64,000 nucleotides of DNA from Phaeocystidibacter luteus. GTDB taxonomy: Bacteria; Bacteroidota; Bacteroidia; Flavobacteriales; Schleiferiaceae. Below, piece by piece: positions 1 to 7,623 of the stretch. The translations under genes were made by a program, and so were the position numbers. Below the pieces are notes generated by a model. The model did not search any database. It worked only from the letters and a program-made list of their open reading frames with translations, and was not told the origin of the DNA. The DNA lies in contig NZ_WBVO01000006.1 of assembly GCF_008933115.1 (NCBI RefSeq), positions 62,001-126,000 of the forward strand. Direction: 5' to 3'. The first letter of the stretch is position 1. Every line of letters begins with the position of its first letter.

Positions 1-2
1 TG

Positions 3-1541
3 CTTGAAGCGGAGTCGGCCTTAAGCGAACTCAAAAACCAAGGGGCAGAAATTGCCCTGTTTTTGAGCGATCAACGAATGCCAGACATGCTTGGAGTGGA
101 GTTTTTGTCGAAGGCTCGGGAAGTTTTTCCGAAAGCCAAGCGCGTATTGCTGACGGCCTATTCGGATACCGATGCAGCCATTCGCGCTATCAACGAAGCC
201 GAACTCGACTATTACTTGTTAAAACCATGGGACCCACCCGAAGAAAAGCTCTACCCTGTTTTGGATGACCTTTTGGACGAGTGGAATGCGGGAAGAAATC
301 AAATTCGATCAGGACTTCGAGTTATTGGAACGCAATACGACCCTAGAAGTCACAAAATCAAAGACTTTCTCTCGTCGAACCTGTTTCCCTATCACTGGAT
401 TGACAAGGAATCTACAGCAGCGGCTGAACTTCTATCTATCAACAAACTAGAAGGCCAAGGTCCATTCATTTTCTTTGAAGATGGCAGCCACATCCATCAG
501 CCAGAATTGCCGGATGTTGCACAAAGACTCGGATTGAATTCAAGTGCGTCGAATGAGGTGTACGATGTGGCCATCATCGGTGCTGGTCCTGCCGGATTGG
601 CCGCAGGTGTTTACGGTGGTTCAGAAGGATTGGAGACCGTACTCATCGAAAAACACGCCCCTGGAGGTCAGGCTGGAACAAGCTCGAGAATTGAAAACTA
701 CCTCGGTTTTCCGAAAGGCTTATCTGGACAAGACTTGGCGCGTAGAGCCATTACGCAGGCCACGCGTTTCGGCACAGAATTCCTCTCCCCTTCTCAAGTT
801 GAGAACATCACCATTGGCACTCCACTGAAAACCTTAAACCTTTCGGGCGGAAAGTGCATTCACGCGAAATCGGTAATCATTACAACGGGTGTGAGTTACC
901 GACAACTCGACACACCAGGCGTAAAAAATCTTACCGGAGCAGGAATATACTACGGAGCGGCTACTACGGAAGCTACGACCTGCACGAATAAGGACGTATT
1001 CGTGATTGGTGGCGGCAACTCTGCTGGTCAAGGTGCGGTGTATTTAAGTCGATTTGCGCGCAAGGTTCGTATTGTCATTCGCAGGCCGGACCTTACCTCT
1101 AGCATGAGTAGCTATTTGATTGATCAGATTGATGCCATTGACAATATTGAAGTAATCGGCCGTAAGGAATTGGTAGAAGCTAAGGGAGATGGACATCTGG
1201 AAGGCTTAGTATTCAAGGATTTGGACAATGACGCAAAGCTTGATTTTGAAGCTCAGGCGCTTTTCATATTCATTGGAGCGAAACCCTTTACTGATTGGAT
1301 TGACTTGCCCATCATCCGAGATGAAAAAGGATTTTTAAAAACGGGAGGCGATCTCCTGAATTTGGATGAATTCAAGCAAACTTGGAAGCTTGAGCGCGAC
1401 CCCTACCCGCTCGAGACAAACATTCCAGGAGTATTTGCTGCGGGTGATGTTCGCAGCGGAGCTATGAACCGCGTGGCCTCTGCCGTAGGCGAAGGCGCTA
1501 TGTCGGTAAGTTTTGTCCATAGATATCTGAACGAAGTATGA
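3..1541 (+). CDS. Response-regulator receiver / thioredoxin-reductase-like fusion (5' partial)
   Basis: The reading frame is open from base 3, so the gene begins upstream of the window; about 512 codons are present. The first ~90 residues are the second half of a CheY-like receiver: SDQRMPDM holds the likely phospho-acceptor Asp, followed by LLTAYSD and the KPW motif. A ~75-residue linker resembling a thioredoxin/glutaredoxin fold follows. Then comes an FAD/NAD(P)H pyridine-nucleotide oxidoreductase: GAGPAGLAAG binds FAD, GGQAG and GGGNSAGQ bind cofactor/NAD(P), and AAGDVRSG lies near the end. Where classical TrxB has a CxxC active site this protein has GAATTEATTC, with a single Cys, so it is probably not a standard thioredoxin reductase. 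The fused architecture is a known family. Its electron acceptor is unclear. It overlaps the bestrophin gene by 4 bp, suggesting co-translation. Confidence 0.9.
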   Translation, partial: LEAESALSELKNQGAEIALFLSDQRMPDMLGVEFLSKAREVFPKAKRVLLTAYSDTDAAIRAINEAELDYYLLKPWDPPEEKLYPVLDDLLDEWNAGRNQIRSGLRVIGTQYDPRSHKIKDFLSSNLFPYHWIDKESTAAAELLSINKLEGQGPFIFFEDGSHIHQPELPDVAQRLGLNSSASNEVYDVAIIGAGPAGLAAGVYGGSEGLETVLIEKHAPGGQAGTSSRIENYLGFPKGLSGQDLARRAITQATRFGTEFLSPSQVENITIGTPLKTLNLSGGKCIHAKSVIITTGVSYRQLDTPGVKNLTGAGIYYGAATTEATTCTNKDVFVIGGGNSAGQGAVYLSRFARKVRIVIRRPDLTSSMSSYLIDQIDAIDNIEVIGRKELVEAKGDGHLEGLVFKDLDNDAKLDFEAQALFIFIGAKPFTDWIDLPIIRDEKGFLKTGGDLLNLDEFKQTWKLERDPYPLETNIPGVFAAGDVRSGAMNRVASAVGEGAMSVSFVHRYLNEV

Positions 1542-2464
1542 TTATTTACACTCCGAACCAGCACTGGTTCAAGGATATTGGTCACCTCGCGCGTTCCTGG
1601 ACCATGATTAAAGTGATGCGCGCGGTACTGATGATTGGTGCCTACACCCTTGTCGTAACACTCGTACACAACTACATCTACGAATGGTCGTTGCGCGAAG
1701 TTTCTGGACTCTTTTCCCTCCTGGGAATCGTTCTTTCCATCCTTCTCGTATTCCGTACGAACAGCGCTTACGATCGTTGGTGGGAAGGTAGAAAGCAATG
1801 GGGTGCTTTGGTAAACAACTGTCGAAATCTGGCCATCTATTGCGATGTTCACCTTCCTCAAAATGATAAGATGACGAAGATGATAATTGCGAGAGACATC
1901 GGAAACTTCTGCTTGGCCTTTGTAGAGCACTTGCGCTCAGGAACCGTCGTTGAAGAACTCAAGGGTCTAAGCGATGAGGAAATTGCATTGTATAAGTCCA
2001 AAAGCCACGTCCCCAATCACATCTCCAAGCAAATCTATCAGACCATACACGACGCGTACAAGGATGGGAGAATTACGGGCGAAGACCTTCGAAATTCACA
2101 CCTGATGCACAAAGCATTGCTCGACATTTTGGGCGCCTGTGAGCGAATCAAGAAAACCCCAATTCCCTTCAGCTACAATGTGTACTTGAAGGTTTTCATT
2201 ACGGCTTATGGACTTCTGCTTCCGTTTGCCATGCTTACGACGTTGGGATTCTGGACCATTCCGGCGGTGATGTTTGTCTTCTTCGCCTTTATCGGTGTAG
2301 AGATGATGGGAGAAGAAATCGAAGATCCATTTGGATTGGACTGTAACGACCTTCCAACGGGCCTAATCGCCAATACGATTCGTGAGAATGTGCTTCACTT
2401 GATGGATGTGCCTCACGAACATTGGGAAAAGGTTCCGGAGAAACCTTATGAGAAAGTATTCTAG
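1538..2464 (+). CDS. Bestrophin-family anion channel protein
   Basis: This 308-residue membrane protein matches the bacterial bestrophin (formerly UPF0187) family. Visible family features are two N-terminal hydrophobic segments, the conserved LLVFRTNSAYDRWWEGR block after the second helix, and a C-terminal GVEMMGEEIEDPFG block. Family members form pentameric chloride or cation channels in the inner membrane; ion selectivity cannot be read from the sequence. Its ATG overlaps the stop of the receiver/reductase fusion (ATGA), and egtB follows 21 bp downstream, so it appears to sit in the middle of a transcription unit. A link between the channel and redox or ergothioneine functions is suggested only by position. 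Confidence 0.88.
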   Translation: MIIYTPNQHWFKDIGHLARSWTMIKVMRAVLMIGAYTLVVTLVHNYIYEWSLREVSGLFSLLGIVLSILLVFRTNSAYDRWWEGRKQWGALVNNCRNLAIYCDVHLPQNDKMTKMIIARDIGNFCLAFVEHLRSGTVVEELKGLSDEEIALYKSKSHVPNHISKQIYQTIHDAYKDGRITGEDLRNSHLMHKALLDILGACERIKKTPIPFSYNVYLKVFITAYGLLLPFAMLTTLGFWTIPAVMFVFFAFIGVEMMGEEIEDPFGLDCNDLPTGLIANTIRENVLHLMDVPHEHWEKVPEKPYEKVF

Positions 2465-2485
2465 ACCACGAACGTCTAAAACAAT

Positions 2486-3649
2486 ATGAGCAAACTCGAA
2501 CGCTACCTCTCGGTTAGAGAGCTTTCTGAAAAGATATGTGAGCCGTTGGCCACGGAAGATTTCGGAATGCAACCCTACGTATATGGTAGTCCGCCCAAAT
2601 GGCACCTCGCACATACCTCTTGGTTTTTTGAAACCTTTATTTTGAAGGAGAATCTACCCGACTACAAGATTTTCGACAAGCGTTTTCCCTTCTTCTTCAA
2701 CAGTTATTACCAAACCATGGGCGAACGCCAGCAGCGGGATCGTCGCGGTTGGTTAACACGCCCCTATGTCGATGAAATAATGGCTTACCGCGCTCATGTA
2801 GATTATCACATGCGTGAGCTCATTTCAAACAATCCCAGCGAGCAAATTCGGTCTCTCATCGAGATTGGCCTCCACCACGAACAGCAGCATCAAGAGCTTT
2901 TACTTACGGATATCAAACTCGGTTTAAGCGTGCAGCCCTTTGATCCGGTTTATTCAAAAACACCTCTAATTCCGGATGGAAAAGCCATTATAAATGAAGA
3001 GCGCGAATGGATTGAAATTCATGCCGGGATGTATCCTATTGGTCACGATGGCGAGGGTTTCGCTTTCGACAATGAATATGCGCGTCACCAGGTTTATTTG
3101 AATCGGTTCAAGATTGCTTCTACCCCAGTAACCACAGGGGAGTTTATTGAATTTATTGAAGCTGGAGGCTATTCAGACTTCAACTTCTGGCACGACGAAG
3201 GTTGGGCGTGGGTTCAGGATGAAAAGGTCAAACTTCCCATGTATTGGAAGGTAGAAGACAGCGGCTACACGCACTTCACTTTGGCCGGACGCAAACCTAT
3301 CCTAGGCAATGAAGTAATGCAACATTTGAGCTTTTATGAAGCTTCGGCATTTGCGGCCTGGAAGGGACGTCGATTGCCCACAGAATTTGAATGGGAGGTC
3401 GCAAGTGACAACTTCTCGTGGGGTAGTGTTTGGGAATGGACAAACAGTGCCTATCTCGCCTACCCGGGCTACAAAAAGCCACCCGGTGCGGTTGGCGAAT
3501 ACAATGGGAAATTCATGGTGAACCAAATGGTGCTGCGGGGTTCGTCCATCGCCACATCCCCAAACCATGCCAGAAAAACATATAGAAACTTCTTTCATGC
3601 ACCTTTGCGTTGGCAGTACAGTGGTCTGCGCTTAGCGAGTGACACATAA
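2486..3649 (+). CDS. egtB: Ergothioneine biosynthesis sulfoxide synthase EgtB
   Basis: This is a 387-residue non-heme iron enzyme that joins a thiol donor to N-alpha-trimethylhistidine (hercynine) with O2, giving the sulfoxide precursor of ergothioneine. The N-terminal DinB-like domain carries HLAHTSWFFE and HHEQQHQE (residues ~132-139), which provide the iron-binding histidines. The C-terminal formylglycine-generating-enzyme-like fold has GRRLPTEFEWE, VWEWTNS and a final YRNFFHAPLRWQYSGLRLA. The protein is slightly shorter than typical EgtB (about 420). Cysteine versus gamma-glutamylcysteine as donor cannot be decided here; the related SenA and OvoA enzymes are alternatives, but the adjacent egtD 8 bp downstream supports EgtB. 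Confidence 0.92.
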   Translation: MSKLERYLSVRELSEKICEPLATEDFGMQPYVYGSPPKWHLAHTSWFFETFILKENLPDYKIFDKRFPFFFNSYYQTMGERQQRDRRGWLTRPYVDEIMAYRAHVDYHMRELISNNPSEQIRSLIEIGLHHEQQHQELLLTDIKLGLSVQPFDPVYSKTPLIPDGKAIINEEREWIEIHAGMYPIGHDGEGFAFDNEYARHQVYLNRFKIASTPVTTGEFIEFIEAGGYSDFNFWHDEGWAWVQDEKVKLPMYWKVEDSGYTHFTLAGRKPILGNEVMQHLSFYEASAFAAWKGRRLPTEFEWEVASDNFSWGSVWEWTNSAYLAYPGYKKPPGAVGEYNGKFMVNQMVLRGSSIATSPNHARKTYRNFFHAPLRWQYSGLRLASDT

Positions 3650-3657
3650 CCCTGAAC

Positions 3658-4626
3658 ATGTCAACAATCACCGAACTAAGTAAAATAGCGAAAGACGTAA
3701 GAGACGGACTCACCTCCTCTCCCCGCACACTGCCCTCGAAGTACTTTTACGACGATGCAGGCGACAAGCTTTTTCAGTCCATAATGGCAATGCCGGAGTA
3801 TTACCTTACCGATTGCGAGTTTGAAATATTTCAGACGCAAGCGGATAATATTCTCAATACCATTGCCCCGAACAAACGTCCGTTTAACCTCATTGAATTA
3901 GGTGCAGGAGATGGCAGCAAAACCCGCGTTCTACTGCGACACTTTCAAGAGAAGGGCGTGGATTTCACGTATTGTCCAGTTGATATTTCAGCCGGAATCC
4001 TAGAGGAACTAAAGGAAGAAGTGCTCAAGGAACTTCCGGATTTGAACATCGAATTACTCGCAGGAGACTACTTCGAACTACTGAATCAGAGAATTGGCAA
4101 GTTCGAAGGTCGGAACGTATTCCTCTTTCTCGGAAGTACCATTGGCAATTACAACGAAGAACGCGCTACACGTTTCCTCCAAAAGCTACGAGACGGTATG
4201 CGTGAAGACGATCAGCTGCTGATGGGCGTAGATTTAAAAAAGGATCCTTCGGTCATTCTAAAGGCGTATAACGACCCGCATGGCATCACGAAGGAATTCA
4301 ATATGAACTTATTGCGTAGGCTCAATGTTGAAATTGGTGCAAACTTCGATGAGAGGTACTGGATGCATCATCCGACATACGACCCTCAATCGGGCGAAGC
4401 GCGGAGCTATCTCGTTTCAACAAAACCGCAGGAGGTTTATATCGAGGCACTTGATGAAACCTATTCTTTTGAGGCGTGGGAAGAAGTTCACACGGAAATC
4501 TCGAAGAAATACAGTTTGAATCAGCTTGAAAAGCTCGCCCAGGCCTCTGGTTTTGATGTCGCCGAAAACTTCTTGGATTGCAAGCACTATTTCGTGGACA
4601 CGCTTTGGCGTCCGCACAAATCATAA
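3658..4626 (+). CDS. egtD: L-histidine N(alpha)-methyltransferase EgtD
   Basis: This 322-residue SAM-dependent enzyme of the EgtD (DUF2260/Methyltransf_33) family trimethylates the alpha-amino group of histidine to hercynine, the first step of ergothioneine synthesis. Visible signatures are SSPRTLPSKYFYDDAGDKLF and PEYYLTDCE near the N-terminus, the SAM-binding ELGAGDGSKTR, the PVDIS motif and FLFLGSTIGN. The length is normal for the family (~320). It follows egtB by 8 bp and is followed after 11 bp by a DUF427 gene, so the pair forms a compact two-enzyme pathway. The final C-S lyase EgtE is not next to it and may be encoded elsewhere. Confidence 0.94.
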   Translation: MSTITELSKIAKDVRDGLTSSPRTLPSKYFYDDAGDKLFQSIMAMPEYYLTDCEFEIFQTQADNILNTIAPNKRPFNLIELGAGDGSKTRVLLRHFQEKGVDFTYCPVDISAGILEELKEEVLKELPDLNIELLAGDYFELLNQRIGKFEGRNVFLFLGSTIGNYNEERATRFLQKLRDGMREDDQLLMGVDLKKDPSVILKAYNDPHGITKEFNMNLLRRLNVEIGANFDERYWMHHPTYDPQSGEARSYLVSTKPQEVYIEALDETYSFEAWEEVHTEISKKYSLNQLEKLAQASGFDVAENFLDCKHYFVDTLWRPHKS

Positions 4627-4637
4627 AATCAACAAAG

Positions 4638-4916
4638 ATGAAAGCAGTATGGAATGGCAAAGTGATCGCGGAGAGCGATGACACGATTATCATTGAGAAC
4701 AACCACTACTTTCCACCGAATTCGATTGTAGACGAATTCTTCTCAAAAACAGATACCCACACGGTTTGTCCGTGGAAGGGAACCGCCTCTTACTACACGA
4801 TTGAAGTGGATGGCGAACAGAACGTAGATGCGGCTTGGTACTACCCGACTCCAAAAGACGCAGCGAGCCAGATTAAGGACTACGTGGCGTTTTGGAAGGG
4901 TGTGAAGGTGGAGTAG
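4638..4916 (+). CDS. DUF427 domain protein
   Basis: This 92-residue protein consists of one DUF427 domain (Pfam PF04248). The start was placed at ATG 4638 (MKAVWNGKVIAES), where the family normally begins; an in-frame extension upstream overlaps egtD and has no family similarity. Conserved motifs seen are WNG near the N-terminus, YFP, TVCPWKG and AAWYYP. Members are small cytosolic beta-rich proteins of unknown biochemical role. Lying 11 bp after egtD and ending before a convergent repeat region, it is most likely the last gene of the redox/ergothioneine cluster. Confidence 0.85.
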   Translation: MKAVWNGKVIAESDDTIIIENNHYFPPNSIVDEFFSKTDTHTVCPWKGTASYYTIEVDGEQNVDAAWYYPTPKDAASQIKDYVAFWKGVKVE

Positions 4917-4930
4917 GATTGCTTCCTGCG

Positions 4931-5050
4931 TCAGCGAAAGGTTCCCAGTCTGACGACTGGAAAAGGGTCCTCCGCCTACCGGCGGAAGAAAGGATCCTTC
5001 ACCTGTCGGTGAATGAAAGGATTCTCCGCCTGACGGCGGAGGAAAAGCAG
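4931..5050. repeat. Hairpin array A (covarying-arm family)
   Basis: Four clear hairpins repeat every 26-27 bp: CCAGTC/GACTGG at 4945-4960, TCCGCC/GGCGGA at 4971-4986, TTCACC/GGTGAA at 4998-5013 and TCCGCC/GGCGGA at 5025-5040. Loops are TGAC, TACC, TGTC and TGAC. Linkers resemble GAAAGGATCC. A weak unit, TGC-gtca-GCG, precedes them. The arms change between units but stay complementary while the linker stays similar. It lies between the convergent DUF427 and epimerase genes. Confidence 0.85.
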
Positions 5051-5159
5051 GAGTTGTTCAAGGATCGGATAAATCCATTCGGAGAGCAAGGGCTGAAGCC
5101 GCGTGCCAATTGGATGTATTTACTAAGGTCCTTGCGTTGAATTTAGCTCTACTGTCCGA

Positions 5160-5235
5160 CCCTCTGACTCCCGAATGGCTTCGCCTCTCGGGATTCCTCC
5201 CTACGGTCGGAACCTCCAACCCTCAATTTCGTGGA
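5160..5235 (-). repeat. Composite GGTTGGAG + TCCCGA-hairpin element (reverse copy)
   Basis: Read on the minus strand, this stretch contains GAGGGTTGGAGGTTCCGAC, then AGGGAGGAATCCCGAGAGGC, then GAAGCCATTCGGGA. It is a reverse-oriented single copy of the element found three times at 17.3-17.5 kb and once at 51.7 kb. The hairpin is TCCCGA..GGC-gaa-GCC..TCGGGA. Confidence 0.75.
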
Positions 5236-5286
5236 GCAAGGGCTGAAGCCGCGTGCCAATTGGAGGCATACCCCAAGGACATACCT

Positions 5287-5318
5287 TCGATTACCACAGG
5301 GTTTTAACCCGTGGTAGT
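5287..5318. repeat. Single CCAC/GTGG hairpin
   Basis: TACCAC-a-GGGTT-tt-AACCC-GTGGTA is a near-perfect 11-bp stem with one bulged base. It has the same design as the 45-bp-period hairpins at 17530-17820 and may be an isolated member of that family. The remainder of the gap to 5426 holds only short GC-rich, partly palindromic sequence. Confidence 0.6.
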
Positions 5319-5426
5319 CGATTCCCCCTCTCCCTCTAACCTTGGGGGCCCCCGAGCCCCCGCCTGGGACTAATATCCGAAGGACAATTCACAAGAGTCG
5401 TAGAACAAACGGGTACAAACGTTTAC

Positions 5427-6383
5427 TTACACTTCGGTTCCTAACCAATCATATCGACCATTAACTGAAGCTTTTTGCGAAGGTTGGGACCTTTCTAGAG
5501 CATTGACCGCATCAACAATGTGCGGATAACGGTATTCGAAACCAGAATGACGAAGCTTCTTGCCGAGCACGTTGCGGCTTTTTAGCAAGAGTTCCGGTTC
5601 CGTCTTGAGCAGGATTGACCCAAATTGGACCATCCATTCCGGCATTTTGAGGAGCGATAAACCACCTTGAGCTCGCGATGTGGTGCGCATGAACTCCTCT
5701 ACGGTTGTGGGTTGTGATGCGAGATTTACTGGACCTGAGAGCTGAGATTTCGCGCAGTGGAGGACCGCCTTACAGAAGTCGTGAACGTGAATCCAAGAGA
5801 ACTTGAGGGCGCGACCACCGAAGCCTCTGAAGCCGAAGAGCGACAATTGACGCATAGGCGGATAAGCTCCGCCAGTTCTTCCGAGTACAATGGCCGTGCG
5901 CAGTAAAACTAACCTGCTCGTTTCCTCGAAGTGGAGACGCGCTTCCTCCTCCCATTTCGTCGCGAGGTCTACGCTGAAACCGGTTCCATGCTCGCCATTT
6001 TCATCCCAATAATTTGTGGTAGAATCGCGGTAAATCGTTGCGGTACTCATCTGAAGCACTACTGGAGGTGGAGAGTCACACTTGCGAGTGGCTTGTCCGA
6101 GTGCACGTGTTGAATCTATCCTGCTCGCATAGAGCTTCTGCTTATTAGGCTTCGTATAGCGCGTATCCACACTTAAACCACAGAGATTCACCAGAACGTC
6201 AGCGCCATCTATAAGACGCGTCAAGGAATCAATATCGACGGGATTCCATTGTACATAATGAATGCCGTGCTGATCTTCGCGATGTTCACGAGTAAGAACC
6301 GTGACATTATATCCCAAATGAGTGAGGTATAGTGAGAGTTCTGATCCCAGAAATCCGGTACCTCCGGCGATAATCCAATTCAT
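5427..6383 (-). CDS. TIGR01777-family NAD(P)-dependent epimerase
   Basis: This 318-residue extended short-chain dehydrogenase/reductase matches the TIGR01777 (YfcH-like) family. The N-terminus MNWIIAGGTGFLGSEL is the Rossmann GxxGxxG dinucleotide-binding motif. VLVNLCGLSVDTRYT and MSTATIYRD fit the family, as does the C-terminal DUF1731-like block (MPEWMVQFG...LKSRNVLGKKL...GFEYRYP). The substrate is not known for the family. It is the last gene of a three-gene reverse operon with the membrane protein (12-bp gap) and the GbsR/MarR regulator, so it may be controlled by the palindromic sites at 7001 and 7565. Confidence 0.9.
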   Translation of the reverse strand: MNWIIAGGTGFLGSELSLYLTHLGYNVTVLTREHREDQHGIHYVQWNPVDIDSLTRLIDGADVLVNLCGLSVDTRYTKPNKQKLYASRIDSTRALGQATRKCDSPPPVVLQMSTATIYRDSTTNYWDENGEHGTGFSVDLATKWEEEARLHFEETSRLVLLRTAIVLGRTGGAYPPMRQLSLFGFRGFGGRALKFSWIHVHDFCKAVLHCAKSQLSGPVNLASQPTTVEEFMRTTSRAQGGLSLLKMPEWMVQFGSILLKTEPELLLKSRNVLGKKLRHSGFEYRYPHIVDAVNALERSQPSQKASVNGRYDWLGTEV

Positions 6384-6395
6384 AGTTGAAATGAT

Positions 6396-6998
6396 TTATA
6401 AATCCAGTGGATGATGCGTATTGGCTGATTGAGCCTTGTTGAGTTCAATACTCTCGATGACGATGTAGACAATGGCGAGTATTGGACCCGCTAAGAGCAT
6501 GATCCACAGTCCGAAGTACATCATCATCAGGCCAGTTTCATATCCCATGGCGGCTGCTGGAATAACAATGGCGCCAAGTATCACGGCTAGAAAGATGAAG
6601 GATATTCTCAATGTGCTATCCGCCGTTTGTTTAATTCGAAAGAGAACGGGAAGCAATAATAATAGTCCTACGACTGCTGGAATTATGTAGGCTAGTGCTT
6701 CTTCAAGCTCACTAATATCATGAATTAGCGTCCCGATGAATTGCCCTACAGCGCTGATTCCATAGTACAATCCGATAATTCCGATCGCCACGTCGTACCC
6801 GTCTCTCATTCCCCCGAGATCGGACTTGATCACTACGCGATAGTAAATAGAACTCAAGGGTTGATAAACAGCGAGAATAGCGAAGGTTGTCGAGCCAAAA
6901 TCCGGCTTGAAGATTAAACCTAGTATAGTGAGTAGCGCAAGAATCACCTGGAAGATCACGCTGACTCGTTTCCGATTCAAACTGATTGCTGCATTCAT
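6396..6998 (-). CDS. Multi-pass membrane protein, unknown function
   Basis: This 200-residue hydrophobic protein has about six predicted transmembrane segments, for example VIFQVILALLTILGLIF, GIIGLYYGISAVGQFIG, IIPAVVGLLLLLPVLF, ISFIFLAVILGAIVIPAAA and the C-terminal IMLLAGPILAIVYIVIES. The ATG at 6998 (MNAAISLNRKR) was chosen; a TTG three codons upstream is also possible. I do not recognise a named family. It sits between a GbsR/MarR-type regulator (38-bp gap containing a palindrome) and a TIGR01777 epimerase, so regulated expression with these is likely. Confidence 0.8.
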   Translation of the reverse strand: MNAAISLNRKRVSVIFQVILALLTILGLIFKPDFGSTTFAILAVYQPLSSIYYRVVIKSDLGGMRDGYDVAIGIIGLYYGISAVGQFIGTLIHDISELEEALAYIIPAVVGLLLLLPVLFRIKQTADSTLRISFIFLAVILGAIVIPAAAMGYETGLMMMYFGLWIMLLAGPILAIVYIVIESIELNKAQSANTHHPLDL

Positions 6999-7000
6999 AA

Positions 7001-7020
7001 TTTTCAATAATTTTTGAAAG
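7001..7020. promoter_or_regulatory. Palindromic operator candidate, copy 2
   Basis: TTTTCAATAATTTTTGAAAG is an imperfect palindrome (TTTCAA...TTGAAA) in the gap between the regulator and the membrane-protein gene, just upstream of the latter's ATG. It matches the site at 7565-7584 at 18 of 20 positions. Confidence 0.55.
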
Positions 7021-7036
7021 TTTGTGATAAAAAAAT

Positions 7037-7537
7037 TTAGCCTTTAAGTTTTCTGATGGTCTTCATCAGGAAGTTATCTGCAGCGGAGGTCATCATGCCT
7101 AAGACTTGCAGTGCCTGGCTCGTAACATTATCGATGTCCTTGATAACCTTTTTGAACTCCTCTACTTCCGGGCTATTTCCTTCTACTTGCTTGAGAATGG
7201 TCAATTGGTCTTTGACGGTATCCAGTTCGCGTTTCTTGCGTTCATCAGCAATTCGTTTTGCGACCACCCAAAGGTCTTTCTCTGCACGGAAGTAGTCTTT
7301 GCGATCTCCCTTTTGCATATCGCGGTATACCAATCCCCAATCTACAAGTCCGCGCAGATTCATGTTGGCATTTCCGCGAGAAACACCGAGTTCTTCCATC
7401 ACGTCATCTGTGGTGAGTGATTTAGGACTGATCAACAAGAGCGCGTGAACCTGCGCCATAGTTCGATTTATCCCCCACTGCGCGCCGAGCGTGCCCCAGG
7501 TTTGAATGAATCTCTCTTTTGCTTGTTGATATTCCAT
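7037..7537 (-). CDS. GbsR/MarR-family transcriptional regulator
   Basis: This 166-residue winged-helix protein has the helix-turn-helix region SLTTDDVMEELGVSRGNANM followed by LRGLVDWGLVYRD and the wing KGDRKDYF. This order is characteristic of the GbsR subgroup of MarR-like regulators. The C-terminal ~80 residues are helical and probably dimerise. It heads the reverse operon. A palindrome lies 28-47 bp upstream of its start codon and a near-identical one lies between it and the next gene, which suggests autoregulation. The ligand is unknown; GbsR itself senses choline, but nothing here supports that ligand. Confidence 0.87.
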   Translation of the reverse strand: MEYQQAKERFIQTWGTLGAQWGINRTMAQVHALLLISPKSLTTDDVMEELGVSRGNANMNLRGLVDWGLVYRDMQKGDRKDYFRAEKDLWVVAKRIADERKKRELDTVKDQLTILKQVEGNSPEVEEFKKVIKDIDNVTSQALQVLGMMTSAADNFLMKTIRKLKG

Positions 7538-7564
7538 GGGGTAAATATACGGTTCAATATTTAA

Positions 7565-7584
7565 TTTTCAATAATTTCTGAAAA
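7565..7584. promoter_or_regulatory. Palindromic operator candidate, copy 1
   Basis: TTTTCAATAATTTCTGAAAA lies upstream of the GbsR/MarR regulator start (7537) and matches the 7001-7020 site at 18 of 20 positions. Placement in the promoter region of the regulator is typical of an autoregulatory operator. Confidence 0.58.
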
Positions 7585-7623
7585 TAAATGAACTGCCGAC
7601 AACTAATTACAGTCATTCGAATG

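Noticed and set aside
3297-3602. Reverse-strand coding sequences inside egtB
   Set aside because: They are antisense shadows of a conserved enzyme domain.
4931-5050. CRISPR array
   Set aside because: The repeated units are palindromes with changing arms and short linkers, not identical direct repeats separated by unique ~30-bp spacers; no cas genes are present.
5110-5307. Small coding sequence in the 5-kb gap
   Set aside because: It consists of translated repeat elements with no initiation signals or family similarity.
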